Shown: positions 7,844 to 16,830, counted from the stretch's first letter. The stretch: 53,020 nucleotides of DNA from Clostridiaceae bacterium UBA5444 (GCA_002426575.1 DIRE01000089.1:3513-56532); one strand, 5' to 3'. Numbers and translations: made by a program. The notes: generated by a model from the letters alone, not told the origin.

Positions 7844-8827
7844 ATGGATAATGTTAATGTTGCAGTTGTAGGAGCAACTGGTATGGTAGGGAGAAAAATG
7901 CTTGAGGTTTTAAGCGAGAGAAATTTCCCTATAAATAATCTATATCTTTTTTCATCAAAAAAGTCTGCAGGAAGTAAGATTGAATATAATGGTAAAGAAT
8001 ATACCGTACAAGAGCTCACTGAAGATTCCTTTAATGAAGGTATGGATATTGCACTGTTTTCAGCTGGTGGAGATACTAGTTTAAAATTTGCTCCAATAGC
8101 TACATCAAAAGGCATAGTTGTAATAGATAACAGCAGTGCTTGGAGAATGAATAAAGATGTACCCCTTGTAGTTCCAGAAGTTAATCCTGAAGATGTAAAT
8201 CTGCACAAGGGAATAATTGCAAACCCAAATTGCTCAACAATACAAGCAGTTGCTGCACTTAAACCACTTCAACAAAAGTATGGAATAAAAAGAATTGTAT
8301 ATTCAACATATCAGTCTGTTTCTGGTGCAGGATTAGGAGGATATAATGACCTTGAAAATGGATATAAAGGAGAAGCTCCTAAAAAGTTTATATATCCTAT
8401 AGCTGGAAACTGTATCCCACATATAGATTCATTTCTCCCAAATGGCTATACAAAAGAAGAAATGAAAATGGTGGACGAAACAAGGAAAATCTTCCACGAT
8501 GATACACTTAAGATAACGGCTACAGCAGTTAGGGTTCCAGTTTTTTATAGCCATAGCGAATCCATAAACGTTGAATTGATGAATGATTTTGATTTAGATG
8601 AACTAAAGTCTCATTTAAAAAATAGCCCTGGCATAATACTTCAAGATGAAATTGAAAACAATATTTATCCAATGCCCGTATTAGCTACTGGTAAAGATCA
8701 GGTTTTTGTTGGAAGGATTAGAAGAGATGAAAGCGTAGATTATGGAATCGATATGTGGGTAGTCGCTGACAATATAAGAAAAGGCGCTGCAACAAATGCA
8801 GTTCAGATAGCTGAATTGCTATTATAA
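7844..8827 (+). CDS. asd: Aspartate-semialdehyde dehydrogenase
   Basis: This enzyme reduces aspartyl-4-phosphate to aspartate semialdehyde with NADPH, the branch point to lysine/diaminopimelate, threonine and methionine. The N-terminal nucleotide-binding motif is VVGATGMVGRKML. The active-site cysteine lies in NPNCSTIQ (about residue 129). The substrate-binding segment SVSGAGLGGYNDLE and later R-V-P-V-F motif are present. Its 327 residues are normal. The ATG has a GGGAGG site. It opens the biosynthetic block asd-dapA-dapB. Confidence 0.96.
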   Translation: MDNVNVAVVGATGMVGRKMLEVLSERNFPINNLYLFSSKKSAGSKIEYNGKEYTVQELTEDSFNEGMDIALFSAGGDTSLKFAPIATSKGIVVIDNSSAWRMNKDVPLVVPEVNPEDVNLHKGIIANPNCSTIQAVAALKPLQQKYGIKRIVYSTYQSVSGAGLGGYNDLENGYKGEAPKKFIYPIAGNCIPHIDSFLPNGYTKEEMKMVDETRKIFHDDTLKITATAVRVPVFYSHSESINVELMNDFDLDELKSHLKNSPGIILQDEIENNIYPMPVLATGKDQVFVGRIRRDESVDYGIDMWVVADNIRKGAATNAVQIAELLL

Positions 8828-8830
8828 TTA

Positions 8831-8860
8831 AAGGCCTACTGAAGGCCTACTGAAGGCCTA
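8831..8860 (+). repeat. 11-bp tandem repeat between asd and dapA
   Basis: The unit AAGGCCTACTG is present 2.7 times in a row, carrying the palindrome AGGCCT in each copy. It lies between the asd stop and the dapA ribosome site. It could be a hairpin-forming spacer or simply replication-slippage DNA. Confidence 0.7.
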
Positions 8861-8896
8861 AACGCCTAATATTATTTAAATGAAAGGATGGTAAAT

Positions 8897-9796
8897 ATGA
8901 GTATTTTTACAGGCTCTGGTGTTGCTATAGTCACACCTTTTACTGAAAATGGGGTGGACTTTAAAAAACTTGAAGAGTTAATTGAATGGCATATCAAAGA
9001 GGGTACTGATTCAATAATTATCTGCGGTACTACTGGAGAGGCTTCCACAATGAGCCAGGAAGAGAAAAAAGAAACTATCAAATTTGCCATAGATGCAGTA
9101 AACAAAAGGATCCCTGTAATTGTTGGTACAGGAACAAACAATACTAGTTATTCTGCTGATTTTAGTAAATGGGCTGATGATGCTGGTGCTGATGGGCTAT
9201 TGGTTATAACCCCTTACTATAATAAAACAACCCAAAGAGGATGTATAGCGCATTTCAAAGCAATTGCAGCTTCTGTTAAAAAGCCAATAATAATTTATAA
9301 TGTGCCATCTAGAACAGGCATGAATATACTTCCTGAAACATTATATGAGCTTACTAAGGTTCCAAACATTTCTGGAGTTAAAGAGGCAAGCAGCGACATT
9401 GTTCAGATACTAACCATAAAAGAATTATGTGGTGATAAGCTTGATATATATTCTGGCAATGATGATCAGGTAATTCCAATACTTTCTATAGGTGGAAAAG
9501 GAGTAATATCTGTTGTGGCAAATATTCTGCCAAAAGATACCCATAATATGGTTTGTAAATACTTTAGGGGGGATTATAAAGGAGCACTTTCATTGCAGCT
9601 TAAGATGCTTCCTTTAATAAAAGCATTATTTATAGAAACAAATCCAATCCCAGTTAAAGAGGCAATGAACATGATGGGCATGGGTGTAGGCAATTTAAGA
9701 CTTCCTCTTGTAGGCATGTCTGATAAAAATGCTAACATACTAAGGAATGAAATGATTAAGTATGGTATCAAACTTAAGGAGTGGTTTCATGATTAA
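8897..9796 (+). CDS. dapA: 4-hydroxy-tetrahydrodipicolinate synthase
   Basis: The enzyme condenses pyruvate with aspartate semialdehyde, the first committed step to lysine, diaminopimelate and spore dipicolinate. Family motifs are GTTGEASTMSQEEK, the tyrosine of IIYNVPSRTG and the Schiff-base lysine in GVKEASSDI. I choose the ATG at 8897 because the GAAAGGATGG ribosome site directly abuts the ATG at 8888. Length is then 299 residues. Its 3' end overlaps the dapB start by 8 bp, so the two are probably translationally coupled. Confidence 0.95.
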   Translation: MSIFTGSGVAIVTPFTENGVDFKKLEELIEWHIKEGTDSIIICGTTGEASTMSQEEKKETIKFAIDAVNKRIPVIVGTGTNNTSYSADFSKWADDAGADGLLVITPYYNKTTQRGCIAHFKAIAASVKKPIIIYNVPSRTGMNILPETLYELTKVPNISGVKEASSDIVQILTIKELCGDKLDIYSGNDDQVIPILSIGGKGVISVVANILPKDTHNMVCKYFRGDYKGALSLQLKMLPLIKALFIETNPIPVKEAMNMMGMGVGNLRLPLVGMSDKNANILRNEMIKYGIKLKEWFHD

Positions 9797-10550
9797 AATA
9801 TTATTAAATGGTTGTAATGGAAGAATGGGGCAGGTTATAACTAGGCTTGACTCTGAGAATGATGATGTTACAATAGCTGCAGGTGTTGATATATCACCAG
9901 AGAAATGCAAAAACTTTTATAATGTCCATTCCACCCTATCTGATGTAAAAGAAGATTTTGATGTAATAATTGACTTTTCTAATATAAAAGGACTTCCATC
10001 TATATTAGAATTTGCAACCTTAAATAAAAAGCCAGTTGTATACTGCACCACAGGTCTATCCCCTGATGACAGAGATAAGATTAACGCAGCATCTAATGAA
10101 ATACCTATTTTAACATCTGCTAATATGTCAATTGGAATAAACCTTATATTAGATTTAGTAAAGCAGTGTGCTCCTATACTTGAGGATTCTTTTGATATAG
10201 AGATAGTTGAAAAGCATCATAACCAAAAGGCAGACTCTCCAAGTGGAACTGCACTTGCCATTGCAGATGCTATAAATGACTCATTAAGCCAAAAGTATGA
10301 ATATACTTACGGAAGACATTCAAAGACGGAAAAAAGATCACCTAAAGAGATAGGTATACACGCATTAAGAGGAGGAAATATAGTAGGAGAGCATACCGTC
10401 TACTTTGCAGGTGCAGGTGAGGTAATTGAAATAAAGCACACCGCCTTGTCAAGAGATGTTTTTGGAGTTGGAGCACTTAAGGCGGCAAAATATTTGTATA
10501 ATAAAAAAGCTGGGCTATATTCTATGGATGACATTATATCACAGGGTTAG
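9789..10550 (+). CDS. dapB: 4-hydroxy-tetrahydrodipicolinate reductase
   Basis: The enzyme reduces the DapA product with NAD(P)H to tetrahydrodipicolinate. The nucleotide loop GCNGRMGQVI lies at the N terminus, and the substrate/catalytic motif EKHHNQKADSPSGTA follows. Its 253 residues are typical. The start is the ATG at 9789, preceded by AAGGAG inside the dapA end. It is the last gene of the asd run and ends before a bidirectional terminator. Confidence 0.95.
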   Translation: MIKILLNGCNGRMGQVITRLDSENDDVTIAAGVDISPEKCKNFYNVHSTLSDVKEDFDVIIDFSNIKGLPSILEFATLNKKPVVYCTTGLSPDDRDKINAASNEIPILTSANMSIGINLILDLVKQCAPILEDSFDIEIVEKHHNQKADSPSGTALAIADAINDSLSQKYEYTYGRHSKTEKRSPKEIGIHALRGGNIVGEHTVYFAGAGEVIEIKHTALSRDVFGVGALKAAKYLYNKKAGLYSMDDIISQG

Positions 10551-10590
10551 TGTTCCCGTATTCCTATATTCCCGCATTCCCTATTTGAAG

Positions 10591-10624
10591 TTATAGGGAA
10601 CTATTCTAAAATAGTCCCCTATAA
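10591..10624. terminator. Bidirectional terminator between dapB and the adenosyltransferase gene
   Basis: A 15-bp stem with one mismatch (10591-10605 with 10610-10624) and a 4-nt loop sits between the two convergent genes. Both sides are A/T-rich, so it can serve either strand. Confidence 0.7.
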
Positions 10625-10642
10625 TTCCTATTATTTATTGTT

Positions 10643-11179
10643 TTAGTATTCTATGCCGTATCTTGCGGGAATGTCTTTATTAAAATAGTGCTTAACTTCC
10701 CCCATTTCAGTAACGAGATCAGCTATTTCTATTATCCCAGAAGGTGCATCCCTCCCAGTTAAAATAAGCTCTATGTTTGGACTTTTATCTTTAATTAATT
10801 CTATTAATTCGTCAACCTCAATAAGTTTATTTGTTAAAGCAGCCATAATCTCATCCATTATTAAAACATCACATTCTTGTGATGTTGAAACTTTTTTGCA
10901 AAATTCTAATGCTTCATTTACTTCCTGCTTTAATTGTATTTTTTCTTCAGCATCTAAAGTCCAAAAAAAACCTTTTTCCTTTTCAAACCTGAATATTTGA
11001 AACTCTGGGTAAAGTCTTTTTGCAGATTCTAACTCTCCCGTATGATCAGTTTTTAAAAATTGAACCATATAGACTTTTAACCCACATCCCACAGACCTTA
11101 GTGCCTGACCAAGTGCTGCAGTTGTTTTACCTTTTCCACATCCTGTATATACCTGAACAAGTCCTCCTTTAAGCTCCAA
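10643..11179 (-). CDS. cobA: ATP:cob(I)alamin adenosyltransferase, CobA/BtuR type
   Basis: This enzyme transfers the adenosyl group of ATP to cob(I)alamin or other corrinoids to make coenzyme B12. The P-loop is GCGKGKTTAALG at residues 13-24, with the CobA-family segments VQFLKTDHTGE and LIMDEI; the C-terminal AD-V-EM-VKHYF motif is also present. Its 178 residues are normal. The start is TTG at 11179 with a GGAGGAG site. It stands alone, convergent to dapB and divergent from dapH. No cobalamin riboswitch is apparent upstream, so it may be salvage rather than part of a B12 operon. Confidence 0.9.
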   Translation of the reverse strand: MELKGGLVQVYTGCGKGKTTAALGQALRSVGCGLKVYMVQFLKTDHTGELESAKRLYPEFQIFRFEKEKGFFWTLDAEEKIQLKQEVNEALEFCKKVSTSQECDVLIMDEIMAALTNKLIEVDELIELIKDKSPNIELILTGRDAPSGIIEIADLVTEMGEVKHYFNKDIPARYGIEY

Positions 11180-11359
11180 GTTATCTCCTCCTAACGGAAT
11201 TTATATATAGTAATATGCATATGGTACTAAGAATAGTTATAACATATAGGATCTACCTTAATCAATATATAGTAACACTTTTGACAAAATATATAGCGTA
11301 TACATATACCGTCATTAATATAAATTGTTTTCGTTTTTTTAATGGGAAGGAGCAGAAAA

Positions 11360-12088
11360 ATGGATAGAATGCCTGATAAAGACTATAATCTTACTGACCC
11401 TTATGAAATAGCAAGATATATAAAAGATACAAAAAAAAGCACTCCCTTAAAAGTGTATGTAGATGGAAACTTAAGTGGATGCAGTTTTAAAGATATAAAT
11501 GCTTTTGGGGACAATAACTTCTGGATACTATTTGGCGAAAATGATGTGATCCTACCTTTTTTAGAACTTAATAAAGAAAAAATAAAAAAATATATAATTG
11601 AAAGTGATAGAAGAAATTCTGCTATATCAATACTTGATTTAAAAAATATAGATGCAAGAATAGAGCCTGGAGCAATTATAAGAGACAGAGTAAAGATAGG
11701 AAAAAACGCGGTAATCATGATGGGAGCCATAATAAATATAGGAGCTGAAATAGGAGATGGAACCATGGTGGATATGAATGCCGTAATAGGTACAAGAGGA
11801 AAGCTTGGCAAAAATGTACATCTTGGTGCAGGAGCTGTTATAGCTGGAGTTTTAGAGCCTCCAAGCAGGGATCCTGTAATAATTGAAGATAATGTTTTAA
11901 TAGGAGCAAATGCAGTAATATTAGAAGGTGTTCATGTAGGTGAAGGTGCAGTAATAGCTGCAGGGGCAATAGTCACATCTAATGTTGAACCTGGAACCGT
12001 GGTAGCTGGTTCCCCCGCAAGGAGAATAAAACTTGTAGATGAAAAAACCAGGAATAAAGTTAAGCTACTTGATGATCTACGAAAATAA
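11360..12088 (+). CDS. dapH: Tetrahydrodipicolinate N-acetyltransferase
   Basis: DapH acetylates tetrahydrodipicolinate with acetyl-CoA and commits this organism to the acetylase branch of diaminopimelate synthesis. The 242-residue protein has the short N-terminal DapH domain (about 1-80) and then a left-handed parallel beta-helix of hexapeptide repeats (about 90-225), including the GVLEPPSRDPVIIEDNVLIG region specific to this group. I start it at the ATG at 11360, 7 nt after GGAAGGAG. An upstream GTG/ATG extension overlaps that ribosome site. It completes the set asd, dapA, dapB and is followed at once by a terminator. Confidence 0.93.
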   Translation: MDRMPDKDYNLTDPYEIARYIKDTKKSTPLKVYVDGNLSGCSFKDINAFGDNNFWILFGENDVILPFLELNKEKIKKYIIESDRRNSAISILDLKNIDARIEPGAIIRDRVKIGKNAVIMMGAIINIGAEIGDGTMVDMNAVIGTRGKLGKNVHLGAGAVIAGVLEPPSRDPVIIEDNVLIGANAVILEGVHVGEGAVIAAGAIVTSNVEPGTVVAGSPARRIKLVDEKTRNKVKLLDDLRK

Positions 12089-12089
12089 G

Positions 12090-12117
12090 TTAGCGGTACA
12101 TTTTTATGTACCGCTAA
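12090..12117 (+). terminator. Terminator of dapH
   Basis: A perfect 12-bp stem (TTAGCGGTACAT at 12090-12101, complement at 12106-12117) with a TTTT loop is followed by a T-rich tail. It begins directly after the dapH stop and separates it from the convergent gene at 12122. Confidence 0.88.
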
Positions 12118-12121
12118 TCTT

Positions 12122-12748
12122 TTATTCCTCTTCAGCTTTTTCCATTTTTGAAATTGAAACCTCATAGGCTATCTTTGAAAGCACTTCTCCATCGCCAATT
12201 TTCTTTTGGTACTCCCTGCTTTGGGCTCTTCCCCATATCTTAATATGATCTCCTATATTTAGCTTTTCAGAGAACCTTGCATTTCTTCCCCATGCAATGG
12301 CAGGTATGTAATCAGATTTATTGTATGGTCTATTAACAGCTATTAGCATATCTGTAATCTCTCTGCCAAAGGGTGTTGTCCTATATACAGGTTTCTTGCA
12401 TATAAAACCATCTAGATAAATTTGATTGGGGTTTTTACTCTTTTCATCGCTAAATTTCATATCTCGTGCAAAGATTGTTAGTATAAGCCTATTGCCTCCG
12501 TCATTGTATTTATTATAAGACCGTATTTGCCCTTCTACTATAATGTCCCTGCCAATGCTCATATCAACTCCATCAATCAATCTTTCCGAAACAGTAATCG
12601 GAAGTAAGTCTGTCGCATCACTTAGCCTTGGAACCTCAACCATTAGATTATAAAATCCTTCTCCATACATCTCATGGCTAAATGTAAGCTCTGATCCAAT
12701 CTTGCCCTCAACATAGGCTTTATTTGTGGTTATTACACTTTCAATCAT
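12122..12748 (-). CDS. Single-strand DNA-binding-like protein with two OB folds
   Basis: The 208-residue protein reads as two OB-fold halves. The first (about 1-100) has YNLMVEVPRLS and IIVEGQIRSYN. The second (about 105-200) resembles a primosomal PriB/SSB fold with GFICKKPVYRTTPFGREI, DMLIAVNRPY and IPAIAWGRNA. It would bind single-stranded DNA, but ordinary SSBs have one OB fold and an acidic aggregation-prone tail with a DDDIPF tip; here the tail is only KMEKAEEE. It is therefore not the canonical replication SSB. The ATG has a GGGGG site. Confidence 0.75.
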   Translation of the reverse strand: MIESVITTNKAYVEGKIGSELTFSHEMYGEGFYNLMVEVPRLSDATDLLPITVSERLIDGVDMSIGRDIIVEGQIRSYNKYNDGGNRLILTIFARDMKFSDEKSKNPNQIYLDGFICKKPVYRTTPFGREITDMLIAVNRPYNKSDYIPAIAWGRNARFSEKLNIGDHIKIWGRAQSREYQKKIGDGEVLSKIAYEVSISKMEKAEEE

Positions 12749-12840
12749 AACCCTCTCCCCCTTTGTATTTTTACGTTTTTAACCTAAAATATACTTATTC
12801 ATGAAACATGATAATTATGAGGGTTTTTTTACATTATAAT

Positions 12841-14019
12841 TCATTTTATATTGCTAGATAGGTTGCCAAGTATACGTGTATCAAGTATTTCAATAATTTT
12901 CTCTCCTGTAATTTTCGAATCTTTACAGCAAAAGTATAGAAGCATATCGTTTTCATTTAACGAATTTATTATCTTTTCAACATCTGCTATGGTACCCTCA
13001 AAAAGCTCAAAATCTACACCTGAATCTTTAAGGCCGGTTTTAAAATCGTCAAGTAGACTAGAATTTAAAATAGAATCATTGGTATTAAAATAATATATCT
13101 TTTTTATCTTCAAAATCAGTGCCCAAGTTAATATGGATTCTAATACCTTTTTGTTGATATGAGTTATATTGTTTCTATTAAGATTAAATATTAAGTGTAT
13201 GTTGTCATATGGCATGTTCTGAACAGCTTCAAAACCTGTTTCAAAGCTTAATAGGTTCTCACATATATTATTGACCACCCCAAATCCATTTTCGTATAAT
13301 ATACTCAAGCCTAGCTTTTGGATTGCATTGTTATTTAAGGAAGATATAATTTTGTTTACCTCTATACCATAAATCAATGAAACAGTAATTACAGCAAGCC
13401 CGTTATATACATTATATTGCCCATAGGTTTTAATTACAAATGGTATCTCCATTGGAACAATTATGGTATTATATTTGTTACGTATTTCTCTTTGTAGGCA
13501 ATAGCAGAATCTAACGTCCTTTCCACATTCTATGCTTGATGCTGTAACTGTAGCTTTATTCCCTAATCCGTAGGTTATAAGATAGGTATTCTCAATATCT
13601 ATTATTATTCTCTTCCAATTTGAATCGTCTGTATTTAATATTATAGTCTTAACCCCTGGAGATGAACTTAAAAGCTCGTTTACTTTTCTTATACCTTCTG
13701 AAGTATTCTCATAAGAACCTTCTGATATATGGGTATGTATTATCATGTCAAAACTTATACCAAGCAAATAGTTATTTTCAAGATTCTCCTTATTAATCTC
13801 AATTAATATAATATCATCTTTTCCAGAAATAATTAACTGTTTATATACTTCAATATCCGTCATTATTCTTTTTTGAATGGCATTTTTTTCATCATTTATA
13901 ATCTCTACCTTAAGGCCTGACGAGGTAAATATATTCCACAGCATATTTGCTGTCGAAGTTTTTCCATTTGACCCGAAAATTCCAATTACATAAACCTCTT
14001 TATTTGATGGTGAAAGCAT
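12841..14019 (-). CDS. Degenerate Mur-ligase-like ATP-binding protein
   Basis: The 392-residue product starts, after a short leader, with the Mur-ligase P-loop FGSNGKTSTANML (residues 15-27). The central-domain order is kept (ILIEINKENL; THISEGSYENTSEGI; LNTDDSNW; FVIKTYGQYNVYNGLAV). The segment that in MurE/MurF would carry D-Y-A-H-N-P reads VVNNICENLLSF, so key substrate residues are replaced. It may bind ATP and a UDP-muramyl-like ligand without being a standard ligase. I start at 14019, where an AGGGGTG site precedes an ATG; a start at 14064 would overlap the 23-bp inverted repeat. The sporulation-type neighbour at 14138 suggests a cell-wall role, an inference. Confidence 0.65.
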   Translation of the reverse strand: MLSPSNKEVYVIGIFGSNGKTSTANMLWNIFTSSGLKVEIINDEKNAIQKRIMTDIEVYKQLIISGKDDIILIEINKENLENNYLLGISFDMIIHTHISEGSYENTSEGIRKVNELLSSSPGVKTIILNTDDSNWKRIIIDIENTYLITYGLGNKATVTASSIECGKDVRFCYCLQREIRNKYNTIIVPMEIPFVIKTYGQYNVYNGLAVITVSLIYGIEVNKIISSLNNNAIQKLGLSILYENGFGVVNNICENLLSFETGFEAVQNMPYDNIHLIFNLNRNNITHINKKVLESILTWALILKIKKIYYFNTNDSILNSSLLDDFKTGLKDSGVDFELFEGTIADVEKIINSLNENDMLLYFCCKDSKITGEKIIEILDTRILGNLSSNIK

Positions 14020-14039
14020 TATAACACCCCTATAGATTG

Positions 14040-14098
14040 ATAAATATAAATTTACTGTATACATATGTATATATGGTATACAGTAAATTTATATTTAT
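14040..14098. repeat. Perfect 23-bp inverted repeat
   Basis: Arms 14040-14062 and 14076-14098 are perfectly complementary over 23 bp, with a 13-bp AT-only spacer. The arms are AT-rich and contain TTTACTGTATAC. The element lies between the Mur-like gene and the deacetylase gene, ending 20 bp before the former's start codon. No T-run follows on either strand, so a simple terminator is not the obvious reading. Confidence 0.85.
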
Positions 14099-14137
14099 TC
14101 CATATTAAGTTTAACAAGTGAGTAAGTGAGCAAAAGC

Positions 14138-14905
14138 CTATAGCTGCTTTTGCCTTCCATCCCCATCTATATAGTAATTATTTTTTAGTAGCAGCTCAGA
14201 TACTGTATAAAACTTGTATCCATCCTTCCTTGCATCTTCAATAATTTGTGATAAAGCTTCACAGGTATTAAGTGCTGATGAATGAAATAATATTATAGAA
14301 CCTGGCCTTATATTTTCCATAACCTTTTTAGAGATTTTACTAGGCTCTACATCTTTATAATCACAAGAATCCACATCCCATTTAATTATGGAATAATTTA
14401 TTTTCCTTGCCTCCTTAATAAGCCTATTATCAAATTCCCCATAGGGCATTCTAAATAATGTGGTTTTTCTTCCAATAATTTCGCTTATAATTAATTCGCC
14501 ATCTATTATTTCATTCTTTATTTCGCTGTTTGTAAGTCCCACCATTCTAATATGATTTTGTGAGTGGTTTCCTATCTCGTGGCCTTGATTATATATCTCT
14601 TCCACCAAACTAGTATGCTTTTTAGCCCAATTACCAGTTAAAAAAAATGTGCCTTTAATACTATATCTTTTTAATGTAGCCAATATATCTTCTAAGCAGT
14701 CATCCCCCCAATTGCAGTCAAAGGTAATACAAATTCTCTTATCAGGCACATCAACAGAACAGATTGGTGTTTCTTTTTCATTATTCATGTATGTACCCAC
14801 TATTTCTTTTCTTATTCTTTGTGAATATACTGCAGATATAGTAAGTACTATAACTATTATAAATATCCTCTTTATTGTTTTTTTGGTAATCAGAACAATT
14901 TGCAA
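14138..14905 (-). CDS. Polysaccharide deacetylase, PdaB-like sporulation type
   Basis: This is a secreted or membrane-anchored NodB-domain protein. A membrane segment at about residues 12-28 (RIFIIVIVLTISAVY) precedes the catalytic domain. Motif 1 is TFDCNWGDD, motif 2 HSQNH, motif 3 RMPYGEF, and the C-terminal motif IILFHSS. The TFD-x-x-WGD form of motif 1 is typical of PdaB, which is needed late in sporulation in Bacillus; the substrate there is unsettled. Its 255 residues fit. The start is TTG at 14905, about 7 nt after GGGGG. Expression in sporulation is inferred from the family. Confidence 0.83.
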   Translation of the reverse strand: MQIVLITKKTIKRIFIIVIVLTISAVYSQRIRKEIVGTYMNNEKETPICSVDVPDKRICITFDCNWGDDCLEDILATLKRYSIKGTFFLTGNWAKKHTSLVEEIYNQGHEIGNHSQNHIRMVGLTNSEIKNEIIDGELIISEIIGRKTTLFRMPYGEFDNRLIKEARKINYSIIKWDVDSCDYKDVEPSKISKKVMENIRPGSIILFHSSALNTCEALSQIIEDARKDGYKFYTVSELLLKNNYYIDGDGRQKQL

Positions 14906-15017
14906 ATAAATACCCCCATACCAGTTTCTTGACTGATATATTATACTTGGTAATTTATATATTTAGAACATAGTATTTTATGCTTTTGAACTAAACTAAA
15001 TTGTAATTATGCCAATA

Positions 15018-15065
15018 AACAAAGCCTAGAGATTTAGAAAATTTCCTAAATCTCTAGGCTTTGTT
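15018..15065 (-). terminator. Terminator of lgt
   Basis: A perfect 20-bp stem (15018-15037 with 15046-15065) with an 8-nt loop follows the lgt stop on the minus strand. The descending arm ends in a T-rich stretch. Confidence 0.8.
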
Positions 15066-15085
15066 AAATATAAGGCAGTTATTAG

Positions 15086-15853
15086 TTATAAAGCACGATC
15101 ATCTCTTACTTTTATTATAAACATTCCAATAATGCTTATTACTATTAATAAAATGCTTACCACTTGAGCAGTCCTAAGCCCCCCCATCATTAAGCTATCC
15201 GTTCTTAATCCTTCTATAAAATATCTGCCAATTGAGTACAGTATTGTATAGATGAAAAATACATATCCATTATGCTTGTTTTTCTTTCTATATATCATAA
15301 GAAAAATAAATATAATTAAATCCCATATGGATTCATATAAAAACGTGGGATGATAATATGTCCCTCCTATAAACATTTGCTTTTGAATAAACTCTGGAAA
15401 ATGGCTAATAAACTCATAACTTACAGGGCCTCCATGAGCCTCTTGATTAAAAAAGTTCCCCCATCTTCCTATGGCCTGCCCGAGTATTATACTAGGTGCA
15501 CATATATCTGCAATCTTGAAAAAGCTAATGTTTTTCTTTTTTGTATATATAATAGCTGCAATAACTGCACCTAATACCCCACCATGTATTGCAAGGCCTC
15601 CTCCTCTTATATCAAATATTTCAATTAGATTATCCTTATAATTTGCCCATTCAAATGCAACATAATATAACCTTGCACCCACTATTGCAGATGGAATTGT
15701 AATAAGAAAAATATCTAGCAAATTGTCTTCATCAACATTGACTCTTTTGCCTTCTCTAAGTGCTAGTACAGCTCCTATTAGCATAGCAGACGCTATAAGT
15801 ATGCCATACCACGCTATTGGAATCCCAAATAAATTAAATGCAACTGAATCCAT
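15086..15853 (-). CDS. lgt: Prolipoprotein diacylglyceryl transferase
   Basis: Lgt moves a diacylglyceryl group from phosphatidylglycerol to the lipobox cysteine of prelipoproteins such as the binding proteins at 4574 and 23929. It is an integral membrane protein of about seven helices. The Lgt signature GRWGNFFNQEAHGGP, the RGGGLAIHGGVLGA loop with its essential histidine and the YHPTFLYES motif are present. The start at 15853 has a GGGGGGAG site and gives 255 residues; an ORF extension to 15895 runs through that site. It is followed by a strong hairpin. Confidence 0.95.
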   Translation of the reverse strand: MDSVAFNLFGIPIAWYGILIASAMLIGAVLALREGKRVNVDEDNLLDIFLITIPSAIVGARLYYVAFEWANYKDNLIEIFDIRGGGLAIHGGVLGAVIAAIIYTKKKNISFFKIADICAPSIILGQAIGRWGNFFNQEAHGGPVSYEFISHFPEFIQKQMFIGGTYYHPTFLYESIWDLIIFIFLMIYRKKNKHNGYVFFIYTILYSIGRYFIEGLRTDSLMMGGLRTAQVVSILLIVISIIGMFIIKVRDDRAL

Positions 15854-15959
15854 AAATTCTCCCCCCCAAAGCTTTTTATTGCCTTGATTATTCACTGCCT
15901 AAATCAATATAACACTATGTATCTTTAGATATTATAATCAATTGATTCATTTGTCAATT

Positions 15960-16649
15960 CTATAATTTATTAACTTTACTGCCCATAGGACATACTCTTA
16001 TACATATTCCGCATACCGAGCCTCTTCCAATTCCTTTATAATTTGCATTCATATATTCACTGCAGGCTTGCGGATCTATAATATCAGAGCGTTGAGAGCC
16101 TTCCCTCCAGTTTTGGCCATATATGGCCATGGCAGGGCAAGCCTTTTTACATAAGCTGCAGCTGCCACAGTCTCTTTTTATAATATTATTTTCTATAGGT
16201 AATTTCATATTGGTTAGAACTGTACCAAGCCTCACCCTAGGCCCAAACTCTGGTGTTATAAGAAGCCCGTTTTTACCAATCCAGCCTAACCCACTTTTTC
16301 TAGCAGCAGTTTTGTGCTGAAAGTCCCCTGAATAGCTTTCGTATTTCGTTTTTACTGTTTGAGAAGCTGGAATTGCAATAGCATTATAACCCCACTCTTG
16401 AAGCAGCATTGTCGCCCTTAATGTAATATTATCAATTAAAGAATTAACTGATCTATAATGATGAAAATAGATGTGGGTTGGCTTATCATCAATCTCATCT
16501 ATTATTGCATCTGAAAGTCTTATAGCTATAGATATTCCATAGTTTAGTTTTTCGTACTTTTCCGGTAAACATCCTTTTAAATCTGCAAATCCACATTTTG
16601 TTGCTCCCCATTCATGTACGTTTTCTTTTAAAACATTCGCCTTTTCCAT
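15960..16649 (-). CDS. Epoxyqueuosine-reductase-like Fe-S protein
   Basis: The 229-residue protein carries a QueG-like flavin/corrinoid-type region (KTAARKSGLGWIGKNGLLIT) followed by two ferredoxin-type clusters, CGSCSLCKKACP and CGICIRVCP. True QueG is longer (about 310-380 residues) and has a HEAT-like tail that is missing here. I therefore call it a QueG-like paralogue of the 4Fe-4S double-cluster family, with unknown substrate. The ATG has a GGGGGG site. It lies upstream of lgt on the same strand with a 106-bp gap. Confidence 0.72.
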   Translation of the reverse strand: MEKANVLKENVHEWGATKCGFADLKGCLPEKYEKLNYGISIAIRLSDAIIDEIDDKPTHIYFHHYRSVNSLIDNITLRATMLLQEWGYNAIAIPASQTVKTKYESYSGDFQHKTAARKSGLGWIGKNGLLITPEFGPRVRLGTVLTNMKLPIENNIIKRDCGSCSLCKKACPAMAIYGQNWREGSQRSDIIDPQACSEYMNANYKGIGRGSVCGICIRVCPMGSKVNKL

Positions 16650-16830
16650 AGTCTCCCCCCTTAATCTAACTGATATTAGTATAAAACAAATTCTTGACTT
16701 TTTCCTATTAATTATTAGCTTTTATATCAATTATTATTAAATACATAATATACCTTTCATATTATTTGTAATTAGGGATAAATTAATAATATAATATCTA
16801 TTTATAGAATTTAATAAAATAACTGTATCA

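Noticed and set aside
11180..11341. Cobalamin riboswitch upstream of the adenosyltransferase gene
   Set aside because: The interval is short and shared with the dapH promoter; no B12-box-like sequence was seen.
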